Source: Pseudothermotoga sp. (GTDB lineage: Bacteria; Thermotogota; Thermotogae; Thermotogales; DSM-5069). Taken from it: 36,079 nt of DNA. Where the stretch lies: assembly GCA_003510135.1 (NCBI GenBank), contig DOKY01000038.1:1-36079 (forward strand), read 5' to 3'. Position 1 is the first letter of the stretch. Each line of letters opens with the position of its first letter. The position numbers and the translations under genes are program-made. Below the pieces are notes generated by a model. The model saw only the letters and a list, made by a program, of their open reading frames with translations, was not told where the DNA came from and made no database searches. Below are positions 17,285 through 24,297 of the stretch, in pieces.

Positions 17285-18871
17285 TCATTCCTCCAGCGAT
17301 GTTCTCAGCTCGACGAAACTCGCTTTTATTTCGGCAACAGTTTCGCCGAGCAGGCCTGCCACTTCCTGAACGACCCTCATCTGCTTGGAGAGCATTTCTT
17401 CCATCTTCTGGATTGTCTCTTTCTTGATACGTCTCAGGGTTTCTTCTTGCTGTCTTTCTTTCGTTACGTCCACAAGCAAATAAACGTCGGCCTTTTCCTC
17501 AGGGAGTATGAAGAACTTCACGTAGTAGAGGTTCGAACCTACCTGGACGGGTTGACCTCTGAAGAAGGCCTGTCTTAACTCCTGGATGCATTTTTCTTCC
17601 GCGCCGTTTCTGAATATGTTTGAGGCACTCTTGTTCCGGTAAATTATCTTCCCGCCCTTGACCATGATTATTGCGTTCGGTGATTCTTCAACGATCCTGT
17701 GCGTTGCGGCTTTGAGCCTGTCCACCAAGTAAGTGATGCACATCTCTTTCTCTGCCCTGCCCAGCAACACTGCCACGGCTTTGTCTCTGCAGCTGTCGTA
17801 GCCACAAGCACCACAGTTCAACCTCTTTTTTTCATCCGCCTTACCCATCTCCGTCAGAACTTCTTCGATTTTTGATTCATCTATCTGAAGGCTTCTCTTC
17901 TTCCTGGAGAAATCCCGGCCGATGTTCAGCTGAAACTGGGTCGAACCCTGCTCCAGTTGAGACATTCTCTTGGCGTGTTGCACAATTTGAAGACGTTTCT
18001 CCGCGAGACTGAGATCCTTTCTAATGGCGGGCCCGTTGATGCATGCACCATGGCACGCGGAAGCCTCGATGAAGATGTTCTGTTCGTGGGATGGAAAGTT
18101 TTCGAAAAGTTCGATCAGATTCTCAACTCCCTCGATGACGATGTGCGCATCGAAGTTTATACGAACCGTGTAGTTGATACCACCAGAAGTTGGGTACATC
18201 CTCGCAAACGAAGGATATGGGCCTTCGGGAAACTGCTCATCGAACTGAGATAGATCTGTCTTCTCTTCATTGATGAGCGCATCGAGTTCTTCGAAAGTCA
18301 ACGCGACATCCACGGTTCCTTCGGCCTTCTTCGCGATGCATGGTCCTATGAAGACGACTGGCAAATCTCCATGGACCTGTTTCAAAAGCTTCGCGTGCGC
18401 GGTCATGGGCGAGTCCACACGGGCCAGGTGAGGCAGGATGGAAGGATAGTGCTTTTCGGCCAGTTCCACTACCACAGGACATGCGGTGCTGACAATCGTT
18501 TTCTGCCGTTCGAAAAGATGAGAATACTCGTTGGAAACCAGCTCTGCGCCCAGAGCAGTTTCCTGAACAATCTTCGCCCCCCAATGTTTCAGCAGCGAGA
18601 TCACGCGGTACGGTTCATCGTAATGGGCAAAGAAGGAAGGGGCGATCGAAACGAGGAAAGAACTCTCGCGCAGTTTTCTGAAATCCTCGATGTTCCTGGT
18701 GTACTTCTTCGCTTTCTGTGGGCAGATTGAAACACACCTGCCACAGTGAACGCATTCTTCCTCTATCACCCACGTCTTACCTGTGGAGAACGATATGGCC
18801 TTCACCGGGCAATTTCTCAAACATTTGTAACAGTAAAGACATTCTGCCTCACTCGAAACGATCAGTGACAT
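17285..18871 (-). CDS. Sensory [FeFe]-hydrogenase-like protein with PAS domain
   Basis: A 528-residue protein with two N-terminal [4Fe-4S] sites (C11-C21, C40-C50), an H-cluster domain, a four-cysteine Fe-S motif (C353, C356, C361, C378; CGACGYDSC), a PAS domain at about 392-470 and a coiled-coil tail. The H-cluster motifs are modified: STACPVV (C131, with Ala130 where catalytic enzymes have the proton-transfer Cys), GPCIAKKAE (C178, with the usual Met lost) and ACHGACING (C273, C277). All four cluster ligands remain. It resembles the putative sensor group (HfsB-type in clostridia) rather than an enzyme made for turnover. There is no kinase domain, so the signal must pass to another protein, perhaps the adjacent phosphatase. 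ATG 18871 overlaps the ferredoxin-like gene. Confidence 0.88.
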   Translation of the reverse strand: MSLIVSSEAECLYCYKCLRNCPVKAISFSTGKTWVIEEECVHCGRCVSICPQKAKKYTRNIEDFRKLRESSFLVSIAPSFFAHYDEPYRVISLLKHWGAKIVQETALGAELVSNEYSHLFERQKTIVSTACPVVVELAEKHYPSILPHLARVDSPMTAHAKLLKQVHGDLPVVFIGPCIAKKAEGTVDVALTFEELDALINEEKTDLSQFDEQFPEGPYPSFARMYPTSGGINYTVRINFDAHIVIEGVENLIELFENFPSHEQNIFIEASACHGACINGPAIRKDLSLAEKRLQIVQHAKRMSQLEQGSTQFQLNIGRDFSRKKRSLQIDESKIEEVLTEMGKADEKKRLNCGACGYDSCRDKAVAVLLGRAEKEMCITYLVDRLKAATHRIVEESPNAIIMVKGGKIIYRNKSASNIFRNGAEEKCIQELRQAFFRGQPVQVGSNLYYVKFFILPEEKADVYLLVDVTKERQQEETLRRIKKETIQKMEEMLSKQMRVVQEVAGLLGETVAEIKASFVELRTSLEE

Positions 18872-19089
18872 GTTTTCACTCCCAGGAGCTGCTCAAGTTT
18901 TTCAGGAGTGACGTTCGTGTGAAGTTGACCATCAATCTCGACACAGACGCCCTCAGCGCATCTACCGAAACAAAGAGAACCAAGGATGTCGAGGTCGAAT
19001 CCTTTCTGTTTCAACTCCTGAAGCTTTTCAACTATGGCGTAAGAACCTTTCAAATGACAGGAACTGCCCATACACACCTTCACCAGCAT
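18862..19089 (-). CDS. Small thioredoxin-like [2Fe-2S] ferredoxin
   Basis: A 75-residue thioredoxin-fold [2Fe-2S] protein with cysteines in VCMGSSCHLKGS and SLCFGRCAEGVC. It is strikingly similar to the C-terminal domain of HydA (VCLGTSCYLKGS and TFCLENC), as if that domain also existed as a free carrier. ATG 19089 is chosen because GGGTGAT lies just upstream and the fold begins there; longer in-frame starts run into the promoter region. It is the first gene of the hydrogenase operon and overlaps the sensory gene by 10 bases. It probably passes electrons to or from the sensory protein or HydABC (inference). Confidence 0.88.
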   Translation of the reverse strand: MLVKVCMGSSCHLKGSYAIVEKLQELKQKGFDLDILGSLCFGRCAEGVCVEIDGQLHTNVTPEKLEQLLGVKTCH

Positions 19090-19102
19090 CCGATCACCCC
19101 AT

Positions 19103-19136
19103 ATCGTGAAATATTTATCGTTATAGTTTTCACGAT
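19103..19136. promoter_or_regulatory. Inverted repeat ATCGTGAAA-N16-TTTCACGAT upstream of hyd operon
   Basis: A perfect 9-base inverted repeat with arms at 19103-19111 and 19128-19136, 14 to 47 bases before the ferredoxin start codon. Each arm resembles a Rex half-site (TTGTGAA) with one change. It covers the likely -10 region of the minus-strand operon: candidates are TAGAAT at 19144-19139 or TATAAC at 19125-19120, neither with a good -35. Operator function is inferred. Confidence 0.5.
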
Positions 19137-19196
19137 TTATTCTAAGGCCTTTCCACGAAACAAAAATGAAGCGACTGGAAAATCCTTGAGACATCT

Positions 19197-19214
19197 ATGT
19201 GAAAGAATTCACAA
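19197..19214. promoter_or_regulatory. Probable Rex operator between ttuA and the hyd operon
   Basis: ATGTGAAAGAATTCACAA matches the known Rex consensus TTGTGAA-N4-TTCACAA at 13 of its 14 defined positions. It is in the 189-base divergent region, 108 bases upstream of the first hyd-operon start and 64 bases upstream of ttuA. For ttuA it would lie in the spacer and -10 of a possible promoter (TTGAGA 19186-19191, CACAAT 19210-19215). The downstream minus-strand operon encodes Rex itself. Confidence 0.72.
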
Positions 19215-19278
19215 TGATGTCCATCCGCGTCAAGAGACACATGCTGTAGAATATTTTTGTGCGGAAGGAGGAGAAGGA

Positions 19279-20178
19279 ATGAAGTGCAGGAAATGTTCGC
19301 GGACGGCCGTTATCCACTTGCCCCAGCACAACGTTGCTTACTGCGAGGAACATTTCAACGATTACTTTCTGAACAGGATTCAGAAGGCGATAAGAAAGTA
19401 TTCCATGATAGAAAAAAACGAAAGAGTGCTCGTCGCAGTTTCGGGTGGCAAAGACAGCGTCTCACTGTGGCATGCTCTGGTGAAGCTCAATTACAAATGT
19501 GATGCGCTGTTTTTGAACACAGGTATGGGCAAGCCCAAGCTCGAGGAGATGGACCAGCTGGCAAAAGAGGTGGGCAGCAATTTCATCATCTACGATGCTC
19601 ACGAAGATCTCTTGGGGTTGGACATACCCAGGATCGCGAAAATTCTGAGAAGACCCACATGCTCGGTGTGCGGTAACGTGAGAAGGTACTTGATGAACAG
19701 ATTCGCGGTGGAGAACGGTTACGATGTTTTGGCGACCGGACACAACCTCGACGATGAGGTTTCTTTCTTGCTCGGAAATCTTCTGAACTGGCAGACGGGT
19801 TATCTGACGAGGCAATCACCGACGCTTCCGAAGACTCACGAAAAGTTTGTGAAGAAGGTCAAACCACTGGTGCTTCTCACAGAGAAAGAGACATACGCTT
19901 ACGCACTGATCAACGATTTGCCCTTTTCCGAAGAGAGCTGTCCTTTCTCGAAGAATGCGAGTTCACTGCTGTACAAGAAGGTTCTGAACGAGGTGGAGCT
20001 GGCTCAACCGGGAACCAAACTCAGATTCTACGCGGGTGCACAGGAATTTTTCAAGGAGAAAGAACCAGTACCATTGCGTGAATGCACTGTCTGCGGTTAT
20101 CCAACCACAGAGGAAGTGTGCAGTTTCTGCAAAATGAGAGAGAGGTTGAAGAATGCCCTGGGAGAACAAGCGATTTGA
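19279..20178 (+). CDS. ttuA: tRNA 2-thiouridine (U54) sulfurtransferase TtuA
   Basis: A 299-residue ATP-pyrophosphatase that thiolates ribothymidine at tRNA position 54, a modification that stabilises tRNA at high temperature. It shows an N-terminal zinc site (C3, C6, C22, H25), the PP-loop SGGKDS at 55-60, three cysteines for a catalytic [4Fe-4S] cluster (C128, C131 in TCSVCGN and C221 in ESCPF), and a C-terminal zinc finger (C269, C272, C281, C284). This layout is that of TtuA rather than TtcA, and T. maritima TtuA is characterised. ATG 19279 has GGAGGAG upstream. Longer in-frame starts lie over the divergent regulatory region and encode no domain. It overlaps the next gene by 26 bases. Confidence 0.93.
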   Translation: MKCRKCSRTAVIHLPQHNVAYCEEHFNDYFLNRIQKAIRKYSMIEKNERVLVAVSGGKDSVSLWHALVKLNYKCDALFLNTGMGKPKLEEMDQLAKEVGSNFIIYDAHEDLLGLDIPRIAKILRRPTCSVCGNVRRYLMNRFAVENGYDVLATGHNLDDEVSFLLGNLLNWQTGYLTRQSPTLPKTHEKFVKKVKPLVLLTEKETYAYALINDLPFSEESCPFSKNASSLLYKKVLNEVELAQPGTKLRFYAGAQEFFKEKEPVPLRECTVCGYPTTEEVCSFCKMRERLKNALGEQAI

Positions 20179-21235
20179 ACTGTTTCTTCCAGTCATGGTA
20201 GTTTGTCTGATGATCGTTGGTCTTCTGGCTCTGTACAGCGCCACGAGAGATCTCGGTCTGAGCTTCGTTCGTAAACAGGCGGTTTGGAACGTTCTCGGTG
20301 TAGGCGCCATGTTTTCGATGCTCTTCGTACGCGAGAGGTACTTGAAGATAGCAGGTAAAGCTCTTTACTTTGTCTCGCTCTTCCTCCTCGTGCTTGTCCT
20401 CTTCTACGGCACAGTCTCTGGCGGGGCACGTCGCTGGTTCGATCTCAGGTTTGGTTATTTTCAGCCGTCAGAGTTCGCAAGGCTCGCTCTGCTGATCCTG
20501 AACGCCACACTGCTCGCCGAGCCGAACAGGAAGAACTTCTACAGTTCTTTCTTTCTGACGCTGGTGTGTCTAGGACTCGTTGCCGTGGAGCCGGATCTGG
20601 GAACCGCGCTGCTCATGGCCGGCATATGGTTCTCCATGGCCCTGGCGAGTCAGGTGAAGATTAAAAGGTTGCTGAGAGTCGTCGCTCTTGTCGGTGTAAT
20701 GGCGGTGCTGCTTTTCTTCTTCGGATTGAAGGATTATCAGAAAGAGAGGATCGCATCTTTCCTCAATCCTGGCAGGTATGCGCAGGGAAGTGCCTACAAC
20801 ATGCTCCAGTCGATCCACACCGTCGGTTCTGGGGGTTTGCTTGGCAGAGGATTTCTCAAAGGTCCTGCGACGAGATTGAAGTTCGTTCCCAAGAACCACA
20901 CAGACTTCATATTTTCGGTCATCGGAGAAGAGTTTGGTTTCTTTGGAACCGCAGTCGTGCTCGTTCTCTACTTCGTCGTGTGCCGACGCATCGTGAGAGC
21001 GGTCAACCTTGCGAAGGATGAGTTTTGGAGACTTCTGTGTATCGGGGTGCTCGCAACTTTTTCGCTTCAAATGTTCATAAACATCGGTATGTGCATGGGA
21101 GTGGCTCCCGTGACAGGCTTGCCACTGCCATTTGTGAGCTATGGGGGCTCGGCAACGCTGTTTCTGTCGATCCACATAGGTCTGGTGATGAAGAGTATCG
21201 CGATCGCCAGAAGTGGTGTGGAAGTCAAGAGCTGA
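20153..21235 (+). CDS. rodA: SEDS-family peptidoglycan polymerase (RodA/FtsW type)
   Basis: A 360-residue membrane protein with about ten transmembrane segments, of the SEDS family of peptidoglycan glycosyltransferases. Visible landmarks are GLLALYSA near the N-terminus, GARRW and FQPSEFARL, VEPDLGTALL (the conserved catalytic Asp), KNHTDFIFSVIGEEFGFFG, and the C-terminal GLPLPFVSYGGSA. The family cannot be split with certainty into RodA and FtsW by eye; no ftsW-type cluster (mur genes) surrounds it, so RodA is my first choice. The ATG lies within the 3' end of ttuA. A penicillin-binding partner is not in the window. Confidence 0.88.
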   Translation: MPWENKRFELFLPVMVVCLMIVGLLALYSATRDLGLSFVRKQAVWNVLGVGAMFSMLFVRERYLKIAGKALYFVSLFLLVLVLFYGTVSGGARRWFDLRFGYFQPSEFARLALLILNATLLAEPNRKNFYSSFFLTLVCLGLVAVEPDLGTALLMAGIWFSMALASQVKIKRLLRVVALVGVMAVLLFFFGLKDYQKERIASFLNPGRYAQGSAYNMLQSIHTVGSGGLLGRGFLKGPATRLKFVPKNHTDFIFSVIGEEFGFFGTAVVLVLYFVVCRRIVRAVNLAKDEFWRLLCIGVLATFSLQMFINIGMCMGVAPVTGLPLPFVSYGGSATLFLSIHIGLVMKSIAIARSGVEVKS

Positions 21236-21250
21236 GAGGAGGTGCCAGCA

Positions 21251-21898
21251 ATGCCCATAACCACAGGGACCGGGGGAAGAAAAAAAGGTGACTTTCTCAC
21301 AAGTTTTCTGGTGTTTTTGTTGATCAGCGTGTTCATCTGCGGCTTCGCACTCTCCATAGTTTCATTCTTCTACTATCTCAACCAGAGAAAACAGAACGAA
21401 AAGAATCTTGCGGCTATGTCCCAGAAGATAGATGCTCTGTCGAACCGTGTTTCCAAGCTCGAGGAACTGCTCAAATCGGGCACGAGCATAGAGAAAATCA
21501 TAACCTCTGCGAACTATCTGTCCAACCTGTCCGTTGATCTTGAGCAAATCATCGAAGAACTGGTAGACGATCCCACCACGGGATACATAAGGCTCTTCGT
21601 CATAGGGCAAGAAAACGTCTGGGTCACTTTCAGAAAGGGAAACGAAATCTATTTCTCACGAGAACTGAAGCCCGGCTTGGCGCCATACAAGTTCTATTAC
21701 TTTAAAGGACCATCCATACAGACCCAGTATTCGATAAAGATCCCACGTGACTGCACTATTGTGATTGGAAAACCTGGAACTGTGTACTTCCTCGTTTACG
21801 GTGTTGGAACGAGTAAACATCCCACCAAAGTTGTCATATGGAAAGAGACTCGGGTTGAAAACCTGGAGCGAGATTTTTCGCTCTACATACCAAAATAG
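21251..21898 (+). CDS. Single-pass membrane protein with coiled coil, downstream of rodA
   Basis: A 215-residue protein with a Lys/Arg-rich cytoplasmic start (GGRKKGD), one transmembrane helix at about 16-40, a coiled coil at about 42-75 (NEKNLAAMSQKIDALSNRV region) and a beta-rich outer domain rich in aromatic residues. I do not recognise the family. ATG 21251 is chosen because AGAGGAGGTG lies six bases upstream; GTG 21242 would overlap that site. Fifteen bases separate it from the SEDS gene, so the two are probably co-transcribed. This topology recalls bitopic partners of cell-wall synthases, but no named homology supports that. Confidence 0.75.
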   Translation: MPITTGTGGRKKGDFLTSFLVFLLISVFICGFALSIVSFFYYLNQRKQNEKNLAAMSQKIDALSNRVSKLEELLKSGTSIEKIITSANYLSNLSVDLEQIIEELVDDPTTGYIRLFVIGQENVWVTFRKGNEIYFSRELKPGLAPYKFYYFKGPSIQTQYSIKIPRDCTIVIGKPGTVYFLVYGVGTSKHPTKVVIWKETRVENLERDFSLYIPK

Positions 21899-21929
21899 AC
21901 GGAGGGCCTGCTGGCGCAGACCCTCCGTC
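21898..21929 (+). terminator. Strong hairpin after the rodA operon
   Basis: GACGGAGGG (21898-21906) pairs perfectly with CCCTCCGTC (21921-21929), and CTGC (21908-21911) pairs with GCAG (21916-21919) around a TGGC loop. The only flaw is one C-A mismatch. The stem starts in the stop codon of the preceding gene. The following GTTGCTTGGTT is a poor U-tract, so termination is likely but not certain. Confidence 0.6.
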
Positions 21930-21934
21930 GTTGC

Positions 21935-21988
21935 TTGGTTCCATCCAAGGGGGGATAGGGGGGCTATCCAGGCAATATGGTAAACCAA
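21935..21988 (+). other. Structured leader element before nfnA
   Basis: A second structure follows the terminator-like hairpin. TTGGTT (21935-21940) pairs with AACCAA (21983-21988), CCAT (21941-21944) with ATGG (21977-21980) leaving a two-base bulge, and an inner hairpin GGATAG-GGGGG-CTATCC occupies 21953-21969. Two runs of six G flank ATA. It ends 57 bases before the nfnA start. It matches no riboswitch I know. It could be a leader element, a processing site or part of a complex terminator. Confidence 0.45.
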
Positions 21989-22045
21989 ACTTGTTACGTG
22001 GTCGTGAAACCAAATAGACGCGGTGTTTAAAGGAGGAGTGAAAAG

Positions 22046-22882
22046 ATGAACCTTATACGTGAAAAGCGTAAACTGGCGCCGGGCGTGTACGAGTTCTGGA
22101 TCGAAAATAATCATATAGTTAAATACGCACAGCCCGGCCAGTTCGTTGTGATGAGATTGCACGAGAAAGCTGAACGTATCCCCATCACCATCGCGGGTAA
22201 GAAAGATGATAGCTTCCGTGCCGTTGTGAGAGCGGTGGGTAAAAGCACCTATGAACTCTGCATGGCCAAAGAAGGCGATTCGATAATGGACATCGCAGGA
22301 CCTCTCGGAAGACCCAGCGAGATAGGCTTTTACGGAAACGTGATGCTCGTCGGCGGAGGTGTTGGCATCGCCACTCTTCTGCCCATTGCAGAGGCACTGA
22401 AAGCTCAGGGTAACAGGCTTTACGTTGTGCTCGGTGGGCGCAGCAAAGAGTACGTGATAATGCTCGAGGAATTTTCGAAGCTCGCGGACCAGATTGTTAT
22501 CACCACCGATGATGGTTCTTTCGGCATCAAGGGTGTCGTCACCGATGGTATGCAAATGCTCTTTGAGAGAGAAAAAATAGATATCGTTTGGGCTGTGGGT
22601 CCTACGATCATGATGAAGTTCTGCAGCATGAAGGCGAAGGAGCACGGTGTGAGGATATGGGTGTCTCTGAATCCCATCATGGTGGACGGGACCGGCATGT
22701 GCGGTGCGTGCAGGGTGACTGTGAATGGAAAGATCAGGTTCGCCTGCGTGGATGGACCGGAGTTCGAAGGTGAGTTGGTCGATTGGGACGAGCTTTTGAA
22801 GAGACTTGCCCAGTACAGGAATGAGGAAGAGCACAGCCTGAAACTTTTCATGGAAAGAGTGGGTGATCTGTCGTGGCTGTGA
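22046..22882 (+). CDS. nfnA: NADH-dependent ferredoxin:NADP oxidoreductase, small subunit NfnA
   Basis: A 278-residue ferredoxin-NADP-reductase-type protein, the NfnA subunit that oxidises NADH in the bifurcating NfnAB complex. It has an FAD domain with the RxPxT-like motif ERIPITIAG, an NAD-binding half starting at GNVMLVGGGVGIATLLP, and a C-terminal [2Fe-2S] site with cysteines in GMCGACRV and RFACVDGPEF. Homologues were once named sulfide dehydrogenase alpha or dihydroorotate dehydrogenase electron transfer subunit. ATG 22046 has AAAGGAGGAG upstream. It overlaps nfnB by 10 bases. Confidence 0.92.
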   Translation: MNLIREKRKLAPGVYEFWIENNHIVKYAQPGQFVVMRLHEKAERIPITIAGKKDDSFRAVVRAVGKSTYELCMAKEGDSIMDIAGPLGRPSEIGFYGNVMLVGGGVGIATLLPIAEALKAQGNRLYVVLGGRSKEYVIMLEEFSKLADQIVITTDDGSFGIKGVVTDGMQMLFEREKIDIVWAVGPTIMMKFCSMKAKEHGVRIWVSLNPIMVDGTGMCGACRVTVNGKIRFACVDGPEFEGELVDWDELLKRLAQYRNEEEHSLKLFMERVGDLSWL

Positions 22883-24288
22883 AACCATCCCCAAAGAAAA
22901 CACCAATGAGAGAACAGGAAGCGAAAGAAAGAATAAAGAACTTTTTCGAAGTTCCGTTTGGCTACAGCGAGGAAGAGGCAGTTCTGGAAGCTGGCAGATG
23001 CCTCCAGTGCCCCGCGAAGCCGTGCGTGAGTGGCTGTCCCGTGGGTATCGACATACCCGGGTTCATAAGGAAAATAAGAGAGCGAAACTTCCCTGAAGCT
23101 GCAAGAATCCTGAAACTCTACAACAATTTACCCGCGATATGTGGAAGGGTTTGTCCTCAGGAGACTCAGTGTGAAGCAAAGTGTGTTGTTGGCAAGATAC
23201 CGGGTTCAGAACCGGTGGCCATAGGCAGACTCGAGCGGTTCGTTGCCGACTGGGAAGCCGAACATTCCATCCAAAGCCAGGTTGAGATCGCGCCTGCGAA
23301 GCACAAGAAGGTCGCGGTGGTCGGCTCGGGTCCGGCGGGGCTCACCGTGGCAGCGGACCTGGCGAAGCGAGGCTACGAAGTTCACATCTTCGAAACGCTC
23401 CACAAGCCCGGAGGAGTTCTGGTTTACGGAATACCTGAGTTCAGGCTTCCTAAATCCATCGTTGAGAGAGAAGTAAATTATGTCAAATCCCTGTCCGTTC
23501 AGATCTTTCTGAACATGCCAGTCGGAAGGGCAATACCGGTGAAGGACCTTCTGAGGGAGTACGACGCGATTTTCATAGGAGTCGGAGCCGGCACGCCCAA
23601 GTTCATGGGGATCGAAGGGACGAACCTCAACGGTGTCTATTCGGCCAACGAATTTTTGACACGCGTCAATTTGATGAAGGCTTACCTTTTCCCGGAGTAC
23701 GACACGCCGGTGCGACGTGGAAAGAAGGTCATAGTGGTGGGTGGAGGAAACGTGGCGATGGACGCGGCGAGGAGCGCGCTCAGACTCGGTGCTGAAAGCG
23801 TTACGGTGGTGTACAGAAGGACCGAGCAGGAGATGCCCGCCCGTCGCGAAGAGTATCTGCACGCGCTGGAGGAAGGAATAAAGTTCTACTGGCTCACGCA
23901 ACCGATAAGGTACGTCGGGAACGAGAAAGGTGAAGTGGTTGGCGTCGAGTGCATCTCGATGAGACTTGGTGAGCCAGACGAGTCGGGAAGGCGCCGCCCC
24001 ATTCCGATAGAAGACAGCAGGTTCATTTTGGAAGCAGACACCGTCATAGAAGCCATAGGGACCGAGGCGAACAGGTTCCTCCTCAGTCAGTTTGATGGAC
24101 TGAAATTGAACAAGTACGGTTACATCATCGCCGATGAGAACACCTGCGCAACGAGCATGAGAAAGGTCTTTGCAGGAGGAGACATCGTCACCGGAGCGGC
24201 CACCGTGATCGAGGCGATGGGTGCCGGTAAAAGAGCGGCTGAGTGGATCGACAGGTTTCTTTCTGGAGAATACGATCCATGGAAGTGA
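22873..24288 (+). CDS. nfnB: NADH-dependent ferredoxin:NADP oxidoreductase, large subunit NfnB
   Basis: A 471-residue glutamate-synthase-small-subunit-like flavoprotein, the NfnB subunit that carries the bifurcating FAD and binds NADP(H). The N-terminal domain has cysteines for two [4Fe-4S] clusters (CLQCPAKPCVSGCP and CGRVCPQETQCEAKC). The FAD motif VAVVGSGPAGLT follows at about 150 and the NADPH motif VIVVGGGNVAMDAARSA at about 285. The C-terminal FAD segment FAGGDIVTGAATVIEA completes it. No gltA is nearby, and pairing with NfnA excludes glutamate synthase. GTG 22873 overlaps nfnA. Confidence 0.93.
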   Translation: MAVKPSPKKTPMREQEAKERIKNFFEVPFGYSEEEAVLEAGRCLQCPAKPCVSGCPVGIDIPGFIRKIRERNFPEAARILKLYNNLPAICGRVCPQETQCEAKCVVGKIPGSEPVAIGRLERFVADWEAEHSIQSQVEIAPAKHKKVAVVGSGPAGLTVAADLAKRGYEVHIFETLHKPGGVLVYGIPEFRLPKSIVEREVNYVKSLSVQIFLNMPVGRAIPVKDLLREYDAIFIGVGAGTPKFMGIEGTNLNGVYSANEFLTRVNLMKAYLFPEYDTPVRRGKKVIVVGGGNVAMDAARSALRLGAESVTVVYRRTEQEMPARREEYLHALEEGIKFYWLTQPIRYVGNEKGEVVGVECISMRLGEPDESGRRRPIPIEDSRFILEADTVIEAIGTEANRFLLSQFDGLKLNKYGYIIADENTCATSMRKVFAGGDIVTGAATVIEAMGAGKRAAEWIDRFLSGEYDPWK

Positions 24289-24297
24289 GGAGATCTT

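Noticed and set aside
18718..19278. A longer start for the TtuA gene
   Set aside because: The extension overlaps the minus-strand ferredoxin-like gene and the divergent regulatory region and has no TtuA similarity; ATG 19279 has GGAGGAG.
21991..22019. Promoter TTGTTA plus TAGACG for nfnA
   Set aside because: The -10 matches the consensus at only three of six positions; not enough to call.
22873..24288. Glutamate synthase small subunit (GltD)
   Set aside because: It is paired with an NfnA-type gene and has no GltB neighbour; NfnB explains the arrangement better.
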